Positions 46,546 through 58,269 of a stretch of DNA of 64,000 bases are shown one piece after another. This DNA is from Lysobacteraceae bacterium (GTDB taxonomy: Bacteria; Pseudomonadota; Gammaproteobacteria; Xanthomonadales; Rhodanobacteraceae). The translations under genes were made by a program, and so were the position numbers. The notes beneath the pieces are model-generated. The model was not told the origin of the DNA and made no database searches. It saw only the letters and a list, made by a program, of their open reading frames with translations. The stretch is taken from the NCBI GenBank assembly GCA_021372495.1, contig JAJFUF010000005.1, forward strand, positions 1 through 64,000. The letters run 5' to 3'. How positions within the stretch are numbered: position 1 is the stretch's first letter; the number at the start of each line of letters is the position of its first letter.

Positions 46546-46595
46546 ATCCGCCGCGCCGGCGCGCGAGGTTTCGACGAGGGCCGAAAGGAAAGCCC

Positions 46596-46782
46596 TTGGA
46601 CGCGGATCAACGCCGATGAGTGCGGATGGAGCGCCATTCCGATCCGCGTCGATCCGCGTCCAGAAAATGCTCCGTAGGGTGGGCCTTGGCCCACCATTCG
46701 CTGCACATCGGTCCGAATGACGGCTCGCCCAGAGCCTTTGGACGCGGATCAACGCGGATGGAGCGCCATTCCGATCCGCGTC
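46596..46782. repeat. Direct repeat GGACGCGGATCAACG...GATCCGCGTC upstream of fliC, plus an AGGGTGGGC hairpin
   Basis: Copy 1 (46596-46650) and copy 2 (46738-46782) share TTGGACGCGGATCAACG, then GGATGGAGCGCC, ATTCC and GATCCGCGTC; copy 2 lacks about 10 bp of the middle. Each copy is itself inverted-repeat-like (GACGCGGAT versus ATCCGCGTC). Between them TAGGGTGGGCC (46675-46685) pairs with GGCCCACC-like sequence (about 46688-46695). Related AGGGTGGGC palindromes occur at 26324 and 63350. Confidence 0.7.
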
Positions 46783-47013
46783 TCTCCGCGCTCATCCGTG
46801 CCGGGCCCGCGGGATGCGGTGAGCGCAGCGAACCGCATCGTTGCGCATGCCGCACGCGTGCGGCGACGCGGCCCGTCGCATTCGTGGCATCCGCTGCCTC
46901 CCGCGGTCCGCGAGCGCCATGGCCGCCGCTCGGCGCCCCGGCCCCTGGCACACGCCCCGTGTCGAAAACCGGGAACCACGCCGCATTTTTTTTCGCGTCG
47001 ACGCGCGCCCGCG

Positions 47014-47040
47014 CTCAAGTTTCCCCGGCCGGGGCCGATC
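47014..47040 (+). promoter_or_regulatory. FliA (sigma-28) promoter of fliC
   Basis: TCAAGTTT, an 11-nt spacer and GCCGATCC. It differs from the consensus TAAAGTTT-N11-GCCGATAA mainly in the second -35 base and the last two -10 bases. It lies 101 nt upstream of the fliC ATG, leaving a long 5' leader. Confidence 0.9.
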
Positions 47041-47141
47041 CAGACTCCGAGGCGGGCGACGGTTCCATACGGAATGGCGCCGCCGGTATGCGAACCAAGC
47101 CGGTGCGATACCGGCACACTGATTCCGTCAGGAGAATTCAG

Positions 47142-48575
47142 ATGTCTGCGATCATCAACACCAACATCATGTCGCTGAACGCGCAGCGCAACCTGTCGTC
47201 CTCGCAGGATGCCCTGTCGACCTCGCTCGAGCGCCTGTCGTCCGGCCTGCGCATCAACAGCGCCAAGGACGACGCCGCCGGCCTCGCCATCGCCACCCGC
47301 TTCACCACCCAGATCAACGGCCTCAACCAGGCCGTGCGCAACGCCAACGACGGCGTGTCGCTGGCGCAGACCGCCGAGTCGGCGCTGTCCGAGCTGACCA
47401 ACAACCTGCAGCGCATCCGCGAGCTGGCCGTGCAGTCCGCCAACGGCACCAACTCCTCGGCCGACCGCGCCGCGCTGGACCAGGAAGTGCAGCAGCGCAT
47501 CGCCGAAATCGACCGCATCACCAAGCAGACCACGTTCAACGGCCTGCACGTGCTCGACGGCACCTTCGGCAACGCCAACTTCCAGGTCGGCGCCAACGTC
47601 GGCGACACCATCGGCATCAACCTGAGCACCGGCGTCGGCGCCTCGCAGATCGGCCAGATCGCCAAGGGCACCGGCAGCGCGGTCGACAGCAACGCGCTGG
47701 CCGCCAGCGACCTGACCATCCAGATCGGCAGCGGCACGGCGGTTAGCGTCGGCGCGTCTTCGGCCGGTTCCAGCGCGGGCCAGGATGCGGACAGCGCCTA
47801 CGCCAAGGTGGCGGCGATCAACGCCGCCGGTGTGGCCGGCCTGACCGCGACCGCCAGCAACTCGGTGAGCGGCGCGTTCACCGCGCTCTCGACCGGTGCC
47901 GGCCAGACCTACAGCCTGAAGATCAACGGCGTCGACATCTACGCCGCTGCGGACATCTCCGCCACGGCGCCCACCGGCGACGATGTCGCCGCGCAGATCA
48001 ACCTGCACTCCAGCGAGACCGGCGTCAGCGCCACCTTCGACGGCACCAACATGAAGCTGAGCACGGCCGACGGCCGCAACATCACCGCCAAGGAAACCCT
48101 CGGCGGCGGTGCCACCGGCGGTATCGACGACGCCGTCGCCAGCGCGGCGGGCGTGACCACGCGCGGCGCGGTCACCCTGTCGGCCAGCCAGAACATCACC
48201 ATGAGCGCCACCGGCGCGACGCGCCTCGGCTTCGCCTCGACCTCGATCGCGGTCGACACGCAGACGCTGTCCTCGGTGAACGTGTCGACGGTGGCCAACG
48301 CCAACGACGCCATCAACCGCGTCGACTCCGCGCTGGCCTCGGTCAGCGGCCTGCGCAGCTCGCTGGGCGCCATCCAGAACCGCTTCCAGTCGACCATCGC
48401 CAACCTGACCGCGGTCTCGCAGAACCTGTCGGCCTCGCGCTCGCGCATTCAGGACGCGGACTTCGCGGCCGAAACGGCGAACATGAGCCGCGCGCAGATC
48501 CTGCAGCAGGCCGGCGTCTCGGTGCTGGCGCAGGCCAACGCGCAGCCGCAGACGGTGCTGAAGCTGCTGGGCTGA
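47142..48575 (+). CDS. fliC: Flagellin FliC
   Basis: The filament subunit. The 477-residue flagellin has the conserved N-terminal D0/D1 helices (IINTNIMSLNAQRNLSSSQ and SGLRINSAKDDAAGLAIA) and the C-terminal D0/D1 (SRIQDADFAAETANMSRAQILQQAG). The variable middle is Gly/Ala/Thr/Ser-rich. ATG at 47142 follows AGGAGAATTCAG. Only one flagellin gene lies in this window. A strong hairpin terminator follows. Confidence 0.97.
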   Translation: MSAIINTNIMSLNAQRNLSSSQDALSTSLERLSSGLRINSAKDDAAGLAIATRFTTQINGLNQAVRNANDGVSLAQTAESALSELTNNLQRIRELAVQSANGTNSSADRAALDQEVQQRIAEIDRITKQTTFNGLHVLDGTFGNANFQVGANVGDTIGINLSTGVGASQIGQIAKGTGSAVDSNALAASDLTIQIGSGTAVSVGASSAGSSAGQDADSAYAKVAAINAAGVAGLTATASNSVSGAFTALSTGAGQTYSLKINGVDIYAAADISATAPTGDDVAAQINLHSSETGVSATFDGTNMKLSTADGRNITAKETLGGGATGGIDDAVASAAGVTTRGAVTLSASQNITMSATGATRLGFASTSIAVDTQTLSSVNVSTVANANDAINRVDSALASVSGLRSSLGAIQNRFQSTIANLTAVSQNLSASRSRIQDADFAAETANMSRAQILQQAGVSVLAQANAQPQTVLKLLG

Positions 48576-48607
48576 TCCCGGCGAACGCCGCGGCGACGCG
48601 GCAGGGA

Positions 48608-48636
48608 GGTCCGGGCGGACGCACTCCGCCCGGACC
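48608..48636 (+). terminator. Strong GC hairpin terminator of fliC
   Basis: GGTCCGGGCGG (48608-48618) and CCGCCCGGACC (48626-48636) are perfect 11-bp arms with a 7-nt loop, 32 nt after the fliC stop. Confidence 0.8.
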
Positions 48637-48651
48637 GTCGCGGCAGGCGGC

Positions 48652-48667
48652 CGGCACGATCGTGCCG
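48652..48667. promoter_or_regulatory. 16-bp perfect palindrome upstream of the fliD sigma-54 promoter
   Basis: CGGCACGATCGTGCCG is fully self-complementary. It lies about 65-80 nt upstream of the sigma-54 -24 element of fliD, a common distance for activator (FleQ- or FleR-like) sites. It could instead be part of the fliC terminator region. Confidence 0.4.
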
Positions 48668-48731
48668 CCGGCCGGCAAGACGATGCGGCGCGCCGCCGCC
48701 GCGACCCGCGCCGATCCGCGCTCGCGCGTGT

Positions 48732-48747
48732 TGGTACGCAACTTGCT
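48732..48747 (+). promoter_or_regulatory. Sigma-54 promoter of fliD
   Basis: TGGTACG-CAAC-TTGCT with GG at 48733-48734 and GC at 48745-48746, 10 nt apart. It lies 59 nt before fliD and drives fliD, fliS and probably the fliT-like gene. Confidence 0.85.
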
Positions 48748-48806
48748 CGACGCGCTGGGTCCGCCGCGCGCGACGCGCGGCCGGCACATTCGGAAGAGGG
48801 CACGGC

Positions 48807-50195
48807 ATGGCCAGCATCAGCTCACCCGGCATCGGCTCCAACCTCGACGTCAACGGCCTGGTCACCCAGCTGATCGCCGCCGACAAGCAGCCGCTGCAGG
48901 ACCAGATCGACAGCCAGCGCAGCCGCGTGCAGACGCAGCTATCGGCGGTCGGCACGCTGAAGTCGCTGCTGGCGTCGATGCAGGGCACGCTGTCGACGCT
49001 GGCCGACGGCAGCGTGTTCGGCAAGCGTCTCGCCACCTCGGCCGACACGTCGATCTATACCGCCAGCGCCGACGCCACCGCGGCGCCCGGCAGCTACGAC
49101 ATCGAAGTGGTCAACCTGGCCGCGGCGCAGAAGCTGCAGTCGGGCCCCTACGCCGACAGCAGCACCGCGGTCGGCACCGGCACGCTGACCCTGGCGGTCG
49201 GCGGCAGCACGCTGGCGCTGAACATCGACAGCACCAACAACACCCTCGCCGGCATCCGCGACGCGATCAACAAAGCCAGCGGCAACCCGGGCGTCAGCGC
49301 CACCATCGTCACCGGCAGCGACGGCGCGCACCTGATGCTGACCGCGACCAAGACCGGCGTCGCCAACGCCTTCACCGTCACCGCCAGCGGCGGCGACGGC
49401 GGGCTAGCCGCGCTCGGCTACGACCCGGGCAACGGCGTCAACAATCTGGCGGTGGTCACCGCGGCGAAGGACGCCAGCGTCAAGGTCGACGGCCTCGCCG
49501 TGAGCAGCGCCAGCAACACCGTGACCGGCGCGATCGACGGCGTGACGCTGAACCTGGCCAGCGCCGATGCCGGCAACACGCACACGCTCACCGTCGCCCA
49601 GGACACCGGGGCGATCACCACCGCCATCAACGCCTTCGTCGCCAGCTACAACGGCTACGTCGCCGCCGCCAAGCAGCTCACCGCATACGATTCGACGACG
49701 GGCCAGTCGGGCGCGCTGCTCGGCGATTCGACCCTGCTCGGCATCTCCAGCCAGTTGAGCCAGCGCCTCGGCGCGGTGGTCGGCGGCAGCGGCGACACCT
49801 ACCGCGCGCTCGGCGACATCGGCATCAGCTTCCAGACCGACGGCACGCTGCAGGTCGACAGCAGCAAGCTGGGCGCCGCGCTGACCGCGAATCCGAGCCA
49901 GGTGGCCGCGCTGTTCTCCGGCAGCAACGGCTACGGCACCTCGCTGAACAGCCTGTTCGACGGCTACCTCGACAGCAACGGCGTGCTCGACAGCCGCACG
50001 CAGAGCCTGAACAGCCAGTCCAAGGATCTCGACGACCAGCAGACGACGCTGGACGCGCGCATGAGCGCGCAGGAGGCGATGTACCGCGCGCAGTTCACCG
50101 CGCTGGACACGCTGCTCAGCAGCATGAAGACCACCAGCAGCTTCCTGACCCAGCAGCTCGCCAACATGCCGCTGCCGGGCCAGTCGGGCAAGTAG
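48807..50195 (+). CDS. fliD: Flagellar filament cap FliD (HAP2)
   Basis: FliD caps the filament and promotes flagellin assembly. The 462-residue protein has the conserved N-terminal SSPGIGSNLDVNGLVTQLIAADKQPL and a C-terminal coiled coil (SQSKDLDDQQTTLDARMSAQEAMYRAQFTALDTLLSSM) typical of FliD. ATG at 48807. First gene of the fliDST set with a sigma-54 promoter. Confidence 0.95.
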   Translation: MASISSPGIGSNLDVNGLVTQLIAADKQPLQDQIDSQRSRVQTQLSAVGTLKSLLASMQGTLSTLADGSVFGKRLATSADTSIYTASADATAAPGSYDIEVVNLAAAQKLQSGPYADSSTAVGTGTLTLAVGGSTLALNIDSTNNTLAGIRDAINKASGNPGVSATIVTGSDGAHLMLTATKTGVANAFTVTASGGDGGLAALGYDPGNGVNNLAVVTAAKDASVKVDGLAVSSASNTVTGAIDGVTLNLASADAGNTHTLTVAQDTGAITTAINAFVASYNGYVAAAKQLTAYDSTTGQSGALLGDSTLLGISSQLSQRLGAVVGGSGDTYRALGDIGISFQTDGTLQVDSSKLGAALTANPSQVAALFSGSNGYGTSLNSLFDGYLDSNGVLDSRTQSLNSQSKDLDDQQTTLDARMSAQEAMYRAQFTALDTLLSSMKTTSSFLTQQLANMPLPGQSGK

Positions 50196-50230
50196 GCGCG
50201 CGTGCGCGTCCGCAGCGAGGAACCATCGCC

Positions 50231-50662
50231 ATGGCATTTCCCCACGGCTCCAGCGCCATCGCCCAGTACCGCCAGGTGAGCACCCGCGGCGGCGTCGAGC
50301 AGGCCGACCCGCACCGGTTGACCGCGATGCTGATGGCCGGCGCGCTGGAGCGCGTCACCGCCGCGTCCGGCCACATGCGGCGCGGCGAGATCGCGCAGAA
50401 GGGCGAGAACATCTCGCGCGCGATCGCGATCGTGGAAGGCCTGCGCGGCAGCCTCGATTTCGAGGCCGGCGGCGCGCTCGCCGGCAACCTCGACGCGCTG
50501 TACGAATACATGGGCCGGCGCCTGCTGCAGGCCAACGTCGCCGACGATGCGGAGATGCTGGACGAGGTCGCCGGCCTGCTGCGCGAGATCAAGGGCGCGT
50601 GGGACGCGATCCGGCCCGAGGCGCTGGCGCTGCGTCCCGGTGCGGCGGGGCGCGGCGGATGA
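50231..50662 (+). CDS. fliS: Flagellin export chaperone FliS
   Basis: FliS binds flagellin in the cytosol and holds it for export. The 143-residue helical protein has ADPHRLTAMLMAGALERV and the conserved ENISRAIAIVEGLRGSLDFEAGGALAGNLDALYEYMGRRLL. ATG at 50231 is 35 bp after fliD with GAGGAACCATC just before. The next gene overlaps its stop by 4 bp. Confidence 0.94.
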   Translation: MAFPHGSSAIAQYRQVSTRGGVEQADPHRLTAMLMAGALERVTAASGHMRRGEIAQKGENISRAIAIVEGLRGSLDFEAGGALAGNLDALYEYMGRRLLQANVADDAEMLDEVAGLLREIKGAWDAIRPEALALRPGAAGRGG

Positions 50663-50967
50663 GCGCGGACGCGCTGCGCGATCTCGAAACCGGGCTGCGG
50701 CTCAGCCGCGCGATGCTGGCGCTGGCGCGCGGCGGCGACTGGGCGCGCGTCGCCGAGCTGCAGGCCGAGCGCGCGCCGCTGCTGCAGCGCGACGGTACGT
50801 TGCCTGCCGCGGCCGTGCCGCTGTTGCGCGAGCTGCTGGCGGTGAATGCCGAGCTCGATGCCTGCGCGACCGCCGCGCGCGACGCCGCGGCGCACGCCTG
50901 GGACGCCACCCGCCACGGCCACCAGGGCGCCGATGCCTACCTCGACGCGGCGCGCGGCGGGCCATAA
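50659..50967 (+). CDS. fliT: FliT-like flagellar chaperone
   Basis: A 102-residue all-helical, Ala/Arg-rich protein that directly overlaps fliS (ATGA). This position and size match FliT, which binds FliD. Sequence similarity is weak, as is usual for FliT in this order, so the call rests mainly on context. A longer frame starting at 50599 includes the fliS end and is rejected. Confidence 0.75.
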   Translation: MSADALRDLETGLRLSRAMLALARGGDWARVAELQAERAPLLQRDGTLPAAAVPLLRELLAVNAELDACATAARDAAAHAWDATRHGHQGADAYLDAARGGP

Positions 50968-51028
50968 GCGCCCGGCGGTTGCGGCGGCTCCGCTAGCATA
51001 GGCTTCAGCCCGACCACCGGGAGCCGGC

Positions 51029-51604
51029 ATGAACTCCGATGTGCTGCAGCGGTTCGAAGAACACGTCGCCTACGAGGGCGATCTGCCGTTCGCCTGGACG
51101 CCGCTGCCGCAGCCGCCCGGCGAGGCCGAACTGGCGCGCTGCTTCGAAAGCAGCCTGACCGTGCTCGGCGTCGCCGCCGCGCGCGACGAGCGCCACCGCG
51201 CCGAGAACGCCGAGGACGGCGTGCCGCCGCCGGAGCTGGCGTGGATCGACGCCAAGCTCAACCTGCTGCTGGAACTGGTCGGCACGCTGCTGGCGCGCGA
51301 GCGCGCGCTGCCGCCGGCCCGCGCGGTGCGCCTGAACGCCTACGGCATCGCCTGGGAGGACGCCGCCGCGGCGCCCGCGCCGGGCACGCACGGCATCGTC
51401 GCGCTGCATCTCGATGCCTGTCCCGCCGTGCCGCTGCGCCTGCCCGGGCGGGTCGCCGCGCTGGTGCCGGGCGACCCGCGTCGCGTCGTGCTGTTCCGGG
51501 AACTGCCGGCGCCGCTGCAGGAAGCGATCGAGCGGTTGGTGTTCCGCGACCATCGGCGCCGCGTCGCCGGCGCGCGCCAGGCCGCGCGCGTCGACGCGTC
51601 GTAG
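51029..51604 (+). CDS. PilZ-type c-di-GMP receptor, atypical (tetramer-type) family
   Basis: The 191-residue protein has a long helical insert (about 75-100: ELAWIDAKLNLLLELVGTLLARERAL) followed by a beta-rich region (AVRLNAYGIAW, VALHLDACPAVPLRLPG). This fits atypical PilZ receptors, such as those of Xanthomonas that tetramerise through helices. The usual RxxxR and NxSxxG motifs are not obvious, so c-di-GMP binding is uncertain. It lies between fliT and the 520-bp spacer before fleQ. Confidence 0.6.
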   Translation: MNSDVLQRFEEHVAYEGDLPFAWTPLPQPPGEAELARCFESSLTVLGVAAARDERHRAENAEDGVPPPELAWIDAKLNLLLELVGTLLARERALPPARAVRLNAYGIAWEDAAAAPAPGTHGIVALHLDACPAVPLRLPGRVAALVPGDPRRVVLFRELPAPLQEAIERLVFRDHRRRVAGARQAARVDAS

Positions 51605-52124
51605 CGCCCGTTTGCCGCGCGCGCGGCGGTTGCACCTGCCGGCGCCGGCCCGCGATGTCCGCGCGGCCGCGGCCCGCTGATCGGAAAGTGCGCAAACCGA
51701 GAACTGCCGCACAACGGCAGGCCGCATGACGTTGCGCGACATGCGCCGAAGGTGGGGGCGCAAAATGCCAACGGCGTCACACCGACTTCACAGTTGTTTG
51801 ACGAGGCCATCTGGCTTTGCGGTGTTGCGTGGATAAGCTGCAAGCGTCCGTTCCCGCCACCGCACGACATCACGCACGCCATGTTCGCCGTCTCCGCCAG
51901 CATCCGCACACCCGCGCCGCGCAAGCGAATGGTCGGGGCGGTGCGCGTGGCGGACGCGGCGTGCGCGGGCGTCGCGAGGGGCGCGTGGACGGACTATTCC
52001 GGGCATCCCGCCGCACGGCGCCGGTCGAGCGCGCGGCGGCAGGATGTCCTGATCCGGAGCGCGGTTTGGCGCCGCCGCTTGCGCGCCGCCGCCGTTCCGC
52101 ATTGCCACAGGGGGCAAGAGGATC
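51605..52124. other. 520-bp intergenic region upstream of fleQ
   Basis: No gene is supported. A small hairpin CTGCCG/CGGCAG (51704-51720) could end the PilZ transcript. An AT-richer stretch (about 51770-51840) includes TTTGACG and GATAAG, a likely fleQ promoter zone without a clean consensus. In Xanthomonas this neighbourhood holds an rpoN paralogue; none is present here. Confidence 0.5.
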
Positions 52125-53522
<1,398 letters not shown>

Positions 53523-53576
53523 CGCGGCCGCATGACGGCGGCCGCAACTGCCTGAGACACCGGGGCTTTCGACAAT

Positions 53577-53592
53577 TGGCACGATCGTTGCG
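53577..53592 (+). promoter_or_regulatory. Sigma-54 promoter of fleS-fleR
   Basis: TGGCACG-ATCG-TTGCG with GG at 53578-53579 and GC at 53590-53591, 10 nt apart. It lies 36 nt before fleS, in the gap after fleQ, suggesting that FleQ activates the next regulators. Confidence 0.9.
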
Positions 53593-53627
53593 ATGACGCT
53601 CCGGGGAGGCAGATCCCCGGAGCGCGC

Positions 53628-54832
53628 ATGAAAGCCAGTGCCAGACAGCGGGCCAGCGAACTCGAACAGGCTTTCGCCCTGTTCAACGACACCTCGCGCT
53701 TTCTCGCCGAGTCCTACCGCGAGCTGGAACAGCAGGTCGCCCTGCTGGGCGCGCAGCTCGCCGCCGCCGACGCGGCGCGGCAGCGCGAGTTCGCCGCCAG
53801 GGAGCGCCTCGCCGAACGCATGCAGGGCCTGCTCGAGGTCCTGCCCGGCGGCGTGGTGGTGCTCGACGACGACGACCGCGTGCAGGACTGCAACGCCGGC
53901 GCGCACGAGCTGTTCGACGAGCCGCTGCTCGGCCAGCCGTGGGCGGCGGTCGGCGCGCGCGCGTTCGGCGCCGACAGCGACGGCGGCACGCTGCGCCTCG
54001 CCGACGGCCGCAGCCTGGCGATGTCGACGCGCCGCCTGTCCGACGGCGGCCACGTGCTGCTGTTCACCGACGTCACCGAGGCGCGAACGCTGCAGGCGCG
54101 GCTGGAGCGCCACGAGCGGCTGTCGGCGATGGGCGAGATGAGCGCGCGCCTCGCGCACCAGTTGCGCACGCCGCTGGCGGCGGCGGTGCTGTACGCATCG
54201 CGCCTCGCCGAAGGCGGACTGAACGCGGCCATTGCGCAGCGGCTCGGCGAGAAGATCCAGGCGCGGCTGCACCATCTCGAGCGGCTGATCGCCGACATGC
54301 TTGCGTTCGCGCGCGGCGACGGCGCCGACGCCGGCGCCGAGCGCATCGAAGTGGCGGCGCTGCTCGCCGCGATCGCGCGGGCCGCCGAGCCGCAGCGCGG
54401 CCCCGCCGCGCGCCTCGAATGCGACGACCGCAGCGGCGGCGCCGTGCTGCGCGGCCAGCGCGAGCTGCTGGCCAGCGCGCTGACCAACCTCGCGGTCAAC
54501 GGCCTGCAGGCCGCCGGCGCCGGCGGCTGCGTGCGCATCGACGCCGAGCGCATCGGCGGGCGCGTGCGCATCGGCATCCGCGACGACGGCCCCGGCATCG
54601 CGCCGGAGCTGGCCGAGCGCATCTTCGAACCGTTCTTCACCACCCGCAGCGGCGGCACCGGCCTCGGCCTGGCCGTGGCGCGCGCGGTGGTCGCCGCGCA
54701 CGGCGGCGAGATCGCCGTGCAGGCCGAGCCCGGCGCCGGCGCACTCTTCGTGGTGTCGCTGCCCGAGGCGGACGCCGGCCGCGCGCTGCGCGGCGGCGAG
54801 CGCGCGATGCACAACGAAAGGAGCCCGGTGCC

Positions 54833-54836
<4 letters not shown>
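53628..54836 (+). CDS. fleS: Flagellar sensor histidine kinase FleS
   Basis: FleS is the soluble kinase of the FleSR pair. The 402-residue protein has a helical N-terminus with a coiled coil, a PAS-like region (about 65-155), a HisKA with AHQLRTPLAAA (His177), and an ATPase domain with N-box NLAVNGLQA, DDGPGI and GTGLGLAVA. No membrane segment is visible, so it is cytosolic. The stop overlaps the fleR GTG by 4 bp. In the pseudomonad model FleS monitors rod/hook assembly to switch on late genes. Confidence 0.92.
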
Positions 54837-56179
<1,343 letters not shown>

Positions 56180-56219
56180 GAAACGCCGGATTGCCGGCGC
56201 TTTGCGAAGGACGCGAGCG

Positions 56220-56558
56220 ATGAGCCAGATCGACATCAACGGCCTGCTGACGCAGATGCGCGGCCTCGCCGCGCAGGCCGGCGGGCCGTTCGCCGCCGCC
56301 GGTGCGGCGAACGTCGAGGCGCCGGCGGCGGGGCGTCAGGATTTCGGCGCGCTGCTGAAGCAGGCGGTCGGCGGCGTGGAGGAAACCCAGCGCAGCGCCG
56401 GCCAGCTCGCCACCGCGTTCGAGCGCGGCGACCCGCGCGCCGATCTCGGCCAGGTGATGGTCGCGCTGCAGAAGGCCGACCTCTCGTTCCGCACCATGAC
56501 CGAGGTGCGCAACAAGCTGGTCGACGCCTACAAAGACATCATGAACATGCCGGTGTGA
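56220..56558 (+). CDS. fliE: Flagellar MS-ring/rod junction protein FliE
   Basis: FliE links the MS ring to the rod. The 112-residue protein has the conserved C-terminal end (MTEVRNKLVDAYKDIMNMPV) and a preceding helix (LGQVMVALQKADLSFRT). ATG at 56220. First gene of the fliE-J-K operon, with a sigma-54 promoter upstream inside fleR. Confidence 0.95.
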   Translation: MSQIDINGLLTQMRGLAAQAGGPFAAAGAANVEAPAAGRQDFGALLKQAVGGVEETQRSAGQLATAFERGDPRADLGQVMVALQKADLSFRTMTEVRNKLVDAYKDIMNMPV

Positions 56559-56589
56559 GCGCCCTGCGCCGACCTGAGCCGACGCCGCC

Positions 56590-58269
56590 ATGACCGATCT
56601 CGCCGCCGCCAGCAACGCCATCCCGCAGCGCGCCGCCGCGCGCCTCAACCTCGCGCAGTTCCCCGGCGCGCGCCAGCTGCTGCTGCTGGTCGGCATCGCC
56701 GCGGCGGTCGCCGTCGGCGTGGCCATCGTGCTGTGGTCGCGCGCGCCGAGCTACGCGCTGCTGTACGCCAACCTCGACGACAAGGACGCCGCGCAGGTGG
56801 TGCAGGCGCTGCAGGCCGCCGGCGAGCCGTACCAGCTCGGCGGCAGCGGCGGGTCGGTGTTCGTGCCGTCCGCCGACATCGCCTCGCTGCGCCTGAAGCT
56901 GGCCGCGCAGGGCCTGCCGCGCGGCAGCGCCGGCAGCAGCGCCGCCGCCGGCGCCGACTCGCCGTTCGGCATGAGCGACTTCGCCGAGAAGGCGCGCTAC
57001 CAGCAGGGCCTGGAGAGCGACCTCGCCAGCACCATCGCCAGCCTGCAGTCGGTGAAGAACGCGCGCGTGCACCTCGCGCTGCCGAAGGCGTCGGCGTTCA
57101 TCCGCGAACGCCGCCCGGCCAGCGCCTCGGTGGTGGTCTCGCTGTACCCCGGGCGCCGGCTCGATCCCTCGCAGGTCGGCGCGATCGTGCATCTGGTCGC
57201 CTCCAGCGTGCCCGACCTCGACCCGCGCCAGGTCTCGGTGATCGACCAGCAGGGCCAACTGCTCACCACCGGCGACGGCGGCGCGGCCGACGTCGCCGAC
57301 AGCCGCTTCCGCCTGATGCAGAGCGTCGAGGACGCCTACGCGGCGCGCGTCGAGGAGCTGCTGACGCCGCTGGTCGGCGCCGGCCGCGTGCGCGCGCAGG
57401 TGGTCGCCGACATGGACTTCACCGAAACCGAGAAGACCAGCGAGACCTACGATCACGACAAGCCGGCGCTGCGCAGCGAGCAGGTCAGCAGCGAGCAGCG
57501 CCGCGACGGCACCGCCGGCGCGCAGGGCATCCCCGGCGCGCTGAGCAACCAGCCGCCGTCGACGCCGGCGCAGCCGACCGCGGCCAATCCGGCCGCCGCC
57601 AAGCCGGCCGCCGGCGAAGCGCAGACCGCGGCGGCGGCGCCCGGCGAAAGCTCCAGCGCAGCCACGCGCAACTACGAACTCGACCGCACCATCAGCCACA
57701 CGCGCGCGCCGGTCGGCGCGATCCGCCGGCTCAGCGTCGCGGTGGTGGTGGACAACAAGCAGGTCACCGATGCCGAGGGCGCCAGCAAGAGCGAGCCGCT
57801 CGGCAAGGCCGAGCTGGCGCAGATGAACGAGCTGGTCAAGAACGCGGTCGGCTTCGACGCCGCGCGCGGCGACAGCGTCAGCGTGGTCAACGTGCCGTTC
57901 CACAGCGATCCCGCCGCGGACCTGCCGGGCACGCCGATCCTGGACCGGCCCGGCGTGCGCGACGTGATCAAGCAGGGCCTCGGCGCGCTGGTGCTGCTGG
58001 TGCTGATGTTCGGCGTGCTGCGCCCGCTGTTCCGCAGCCTGGTCGGGCCGTCCGCGCCGCGCCGCGCCGGCGCGGCGGCGGCGCTGCCCGCGGCGGCCGG
58101 CGCCGACGAGCCGGCGCCGGACCGGCTCAGCCTGGGCGCGGCCACGCCGGCTGCGCAGGCGCAGTTGGACTACGACCAGAAAGTGACGCTGGCCAAGCGC
58201 ATGGTCAGCCAGGACCCGAAGCAGGTGGCGCAAGTGGTGAAGAGCTGGGTGGCCGAGGATGGCGGCTGA
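56590..58269 (+). CDS. fliF: Flagellar MS-ring protein FliF
   Basis: FliF makes the inner-membrane MS ring. The 559-residue protein has two membrane helices (about 29-50 and 462-483) and a periplasmic ring-building middle (the YscJ-like [26 protein letters not shown]). It has a cytoplasmic C-tail that binds FliG. A long Ala/Pro/Gly-rich insert (about 305-360) is unusual in composition. ATG at 56590; its end overlaps fliG by 11 bp. Confidence 0.96.
   Translation: MTDLAAASNAIPQRAAARLNLAQFPGARQLLLLVGIAAAVAVGVAIVLWSRAPSYALLYANLDDKDAAQVVQALQAAGEPYQLGGSGGSVFVPSADIASLRLKLAAQGLPRGSAGSSAAAGADSPFGMSDFAEKARYQQGLESDLASTIASLQSVKNARVHLALPKASAFIRERRPASASVVVSLYPGRRLDPSQVGAIVHLVASSVPDLDPRQVSVIDQQGQLLTTGDGGAADVADSRFRLMQSVEDAYAARVEELLTPLVGAGRVRAQVVADMDFTETEKTSETYDHDKPALRSEQVSSEQRRDGTAGAQGIPGALSNQPPSTPAQPTAANPAAAKPAAGEAQTAAAAPGESSSAATRNYELDRTISHTRAPVGAIRRLSVAVVVDNKQVTDAEGASKSEPLGKAELAQMNELVKNAVGFDAARGDSVSVVNVPFHSDPAADLPGTPILDRPGVRDVIKQGLGALVLLVLMFGVLRPLFRSLVGPSAPRRAGAAAALPAAAGADEPAPDRLSLGAATPAAQAQLDYDQKVTLAKRMVSQDPKQVAQVVKSWVAEDGG

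Larger units (their letters stand above)
46546..47141. other. 596-bp intergenic region between flgL and fliC
   Basis: No gene is seen. It holds a direct-repeat cluster (46596-46782), an AGGGTGGGC hairpin (46676-46695), a run of T at about 46984-46992, the FliA promoter of fliC (47014-47040), and the ribosome-binding site AGGAGA before fliC. The large size and repeats separate the hook operon from the flagellin gene. Confidence 0.7.

Noticed and set aside
47014-47040. A sigma-70 promoter for fliC
   Set aside because: No -35/-10 pair with correct spacing; the FliA pattern explains the site better.
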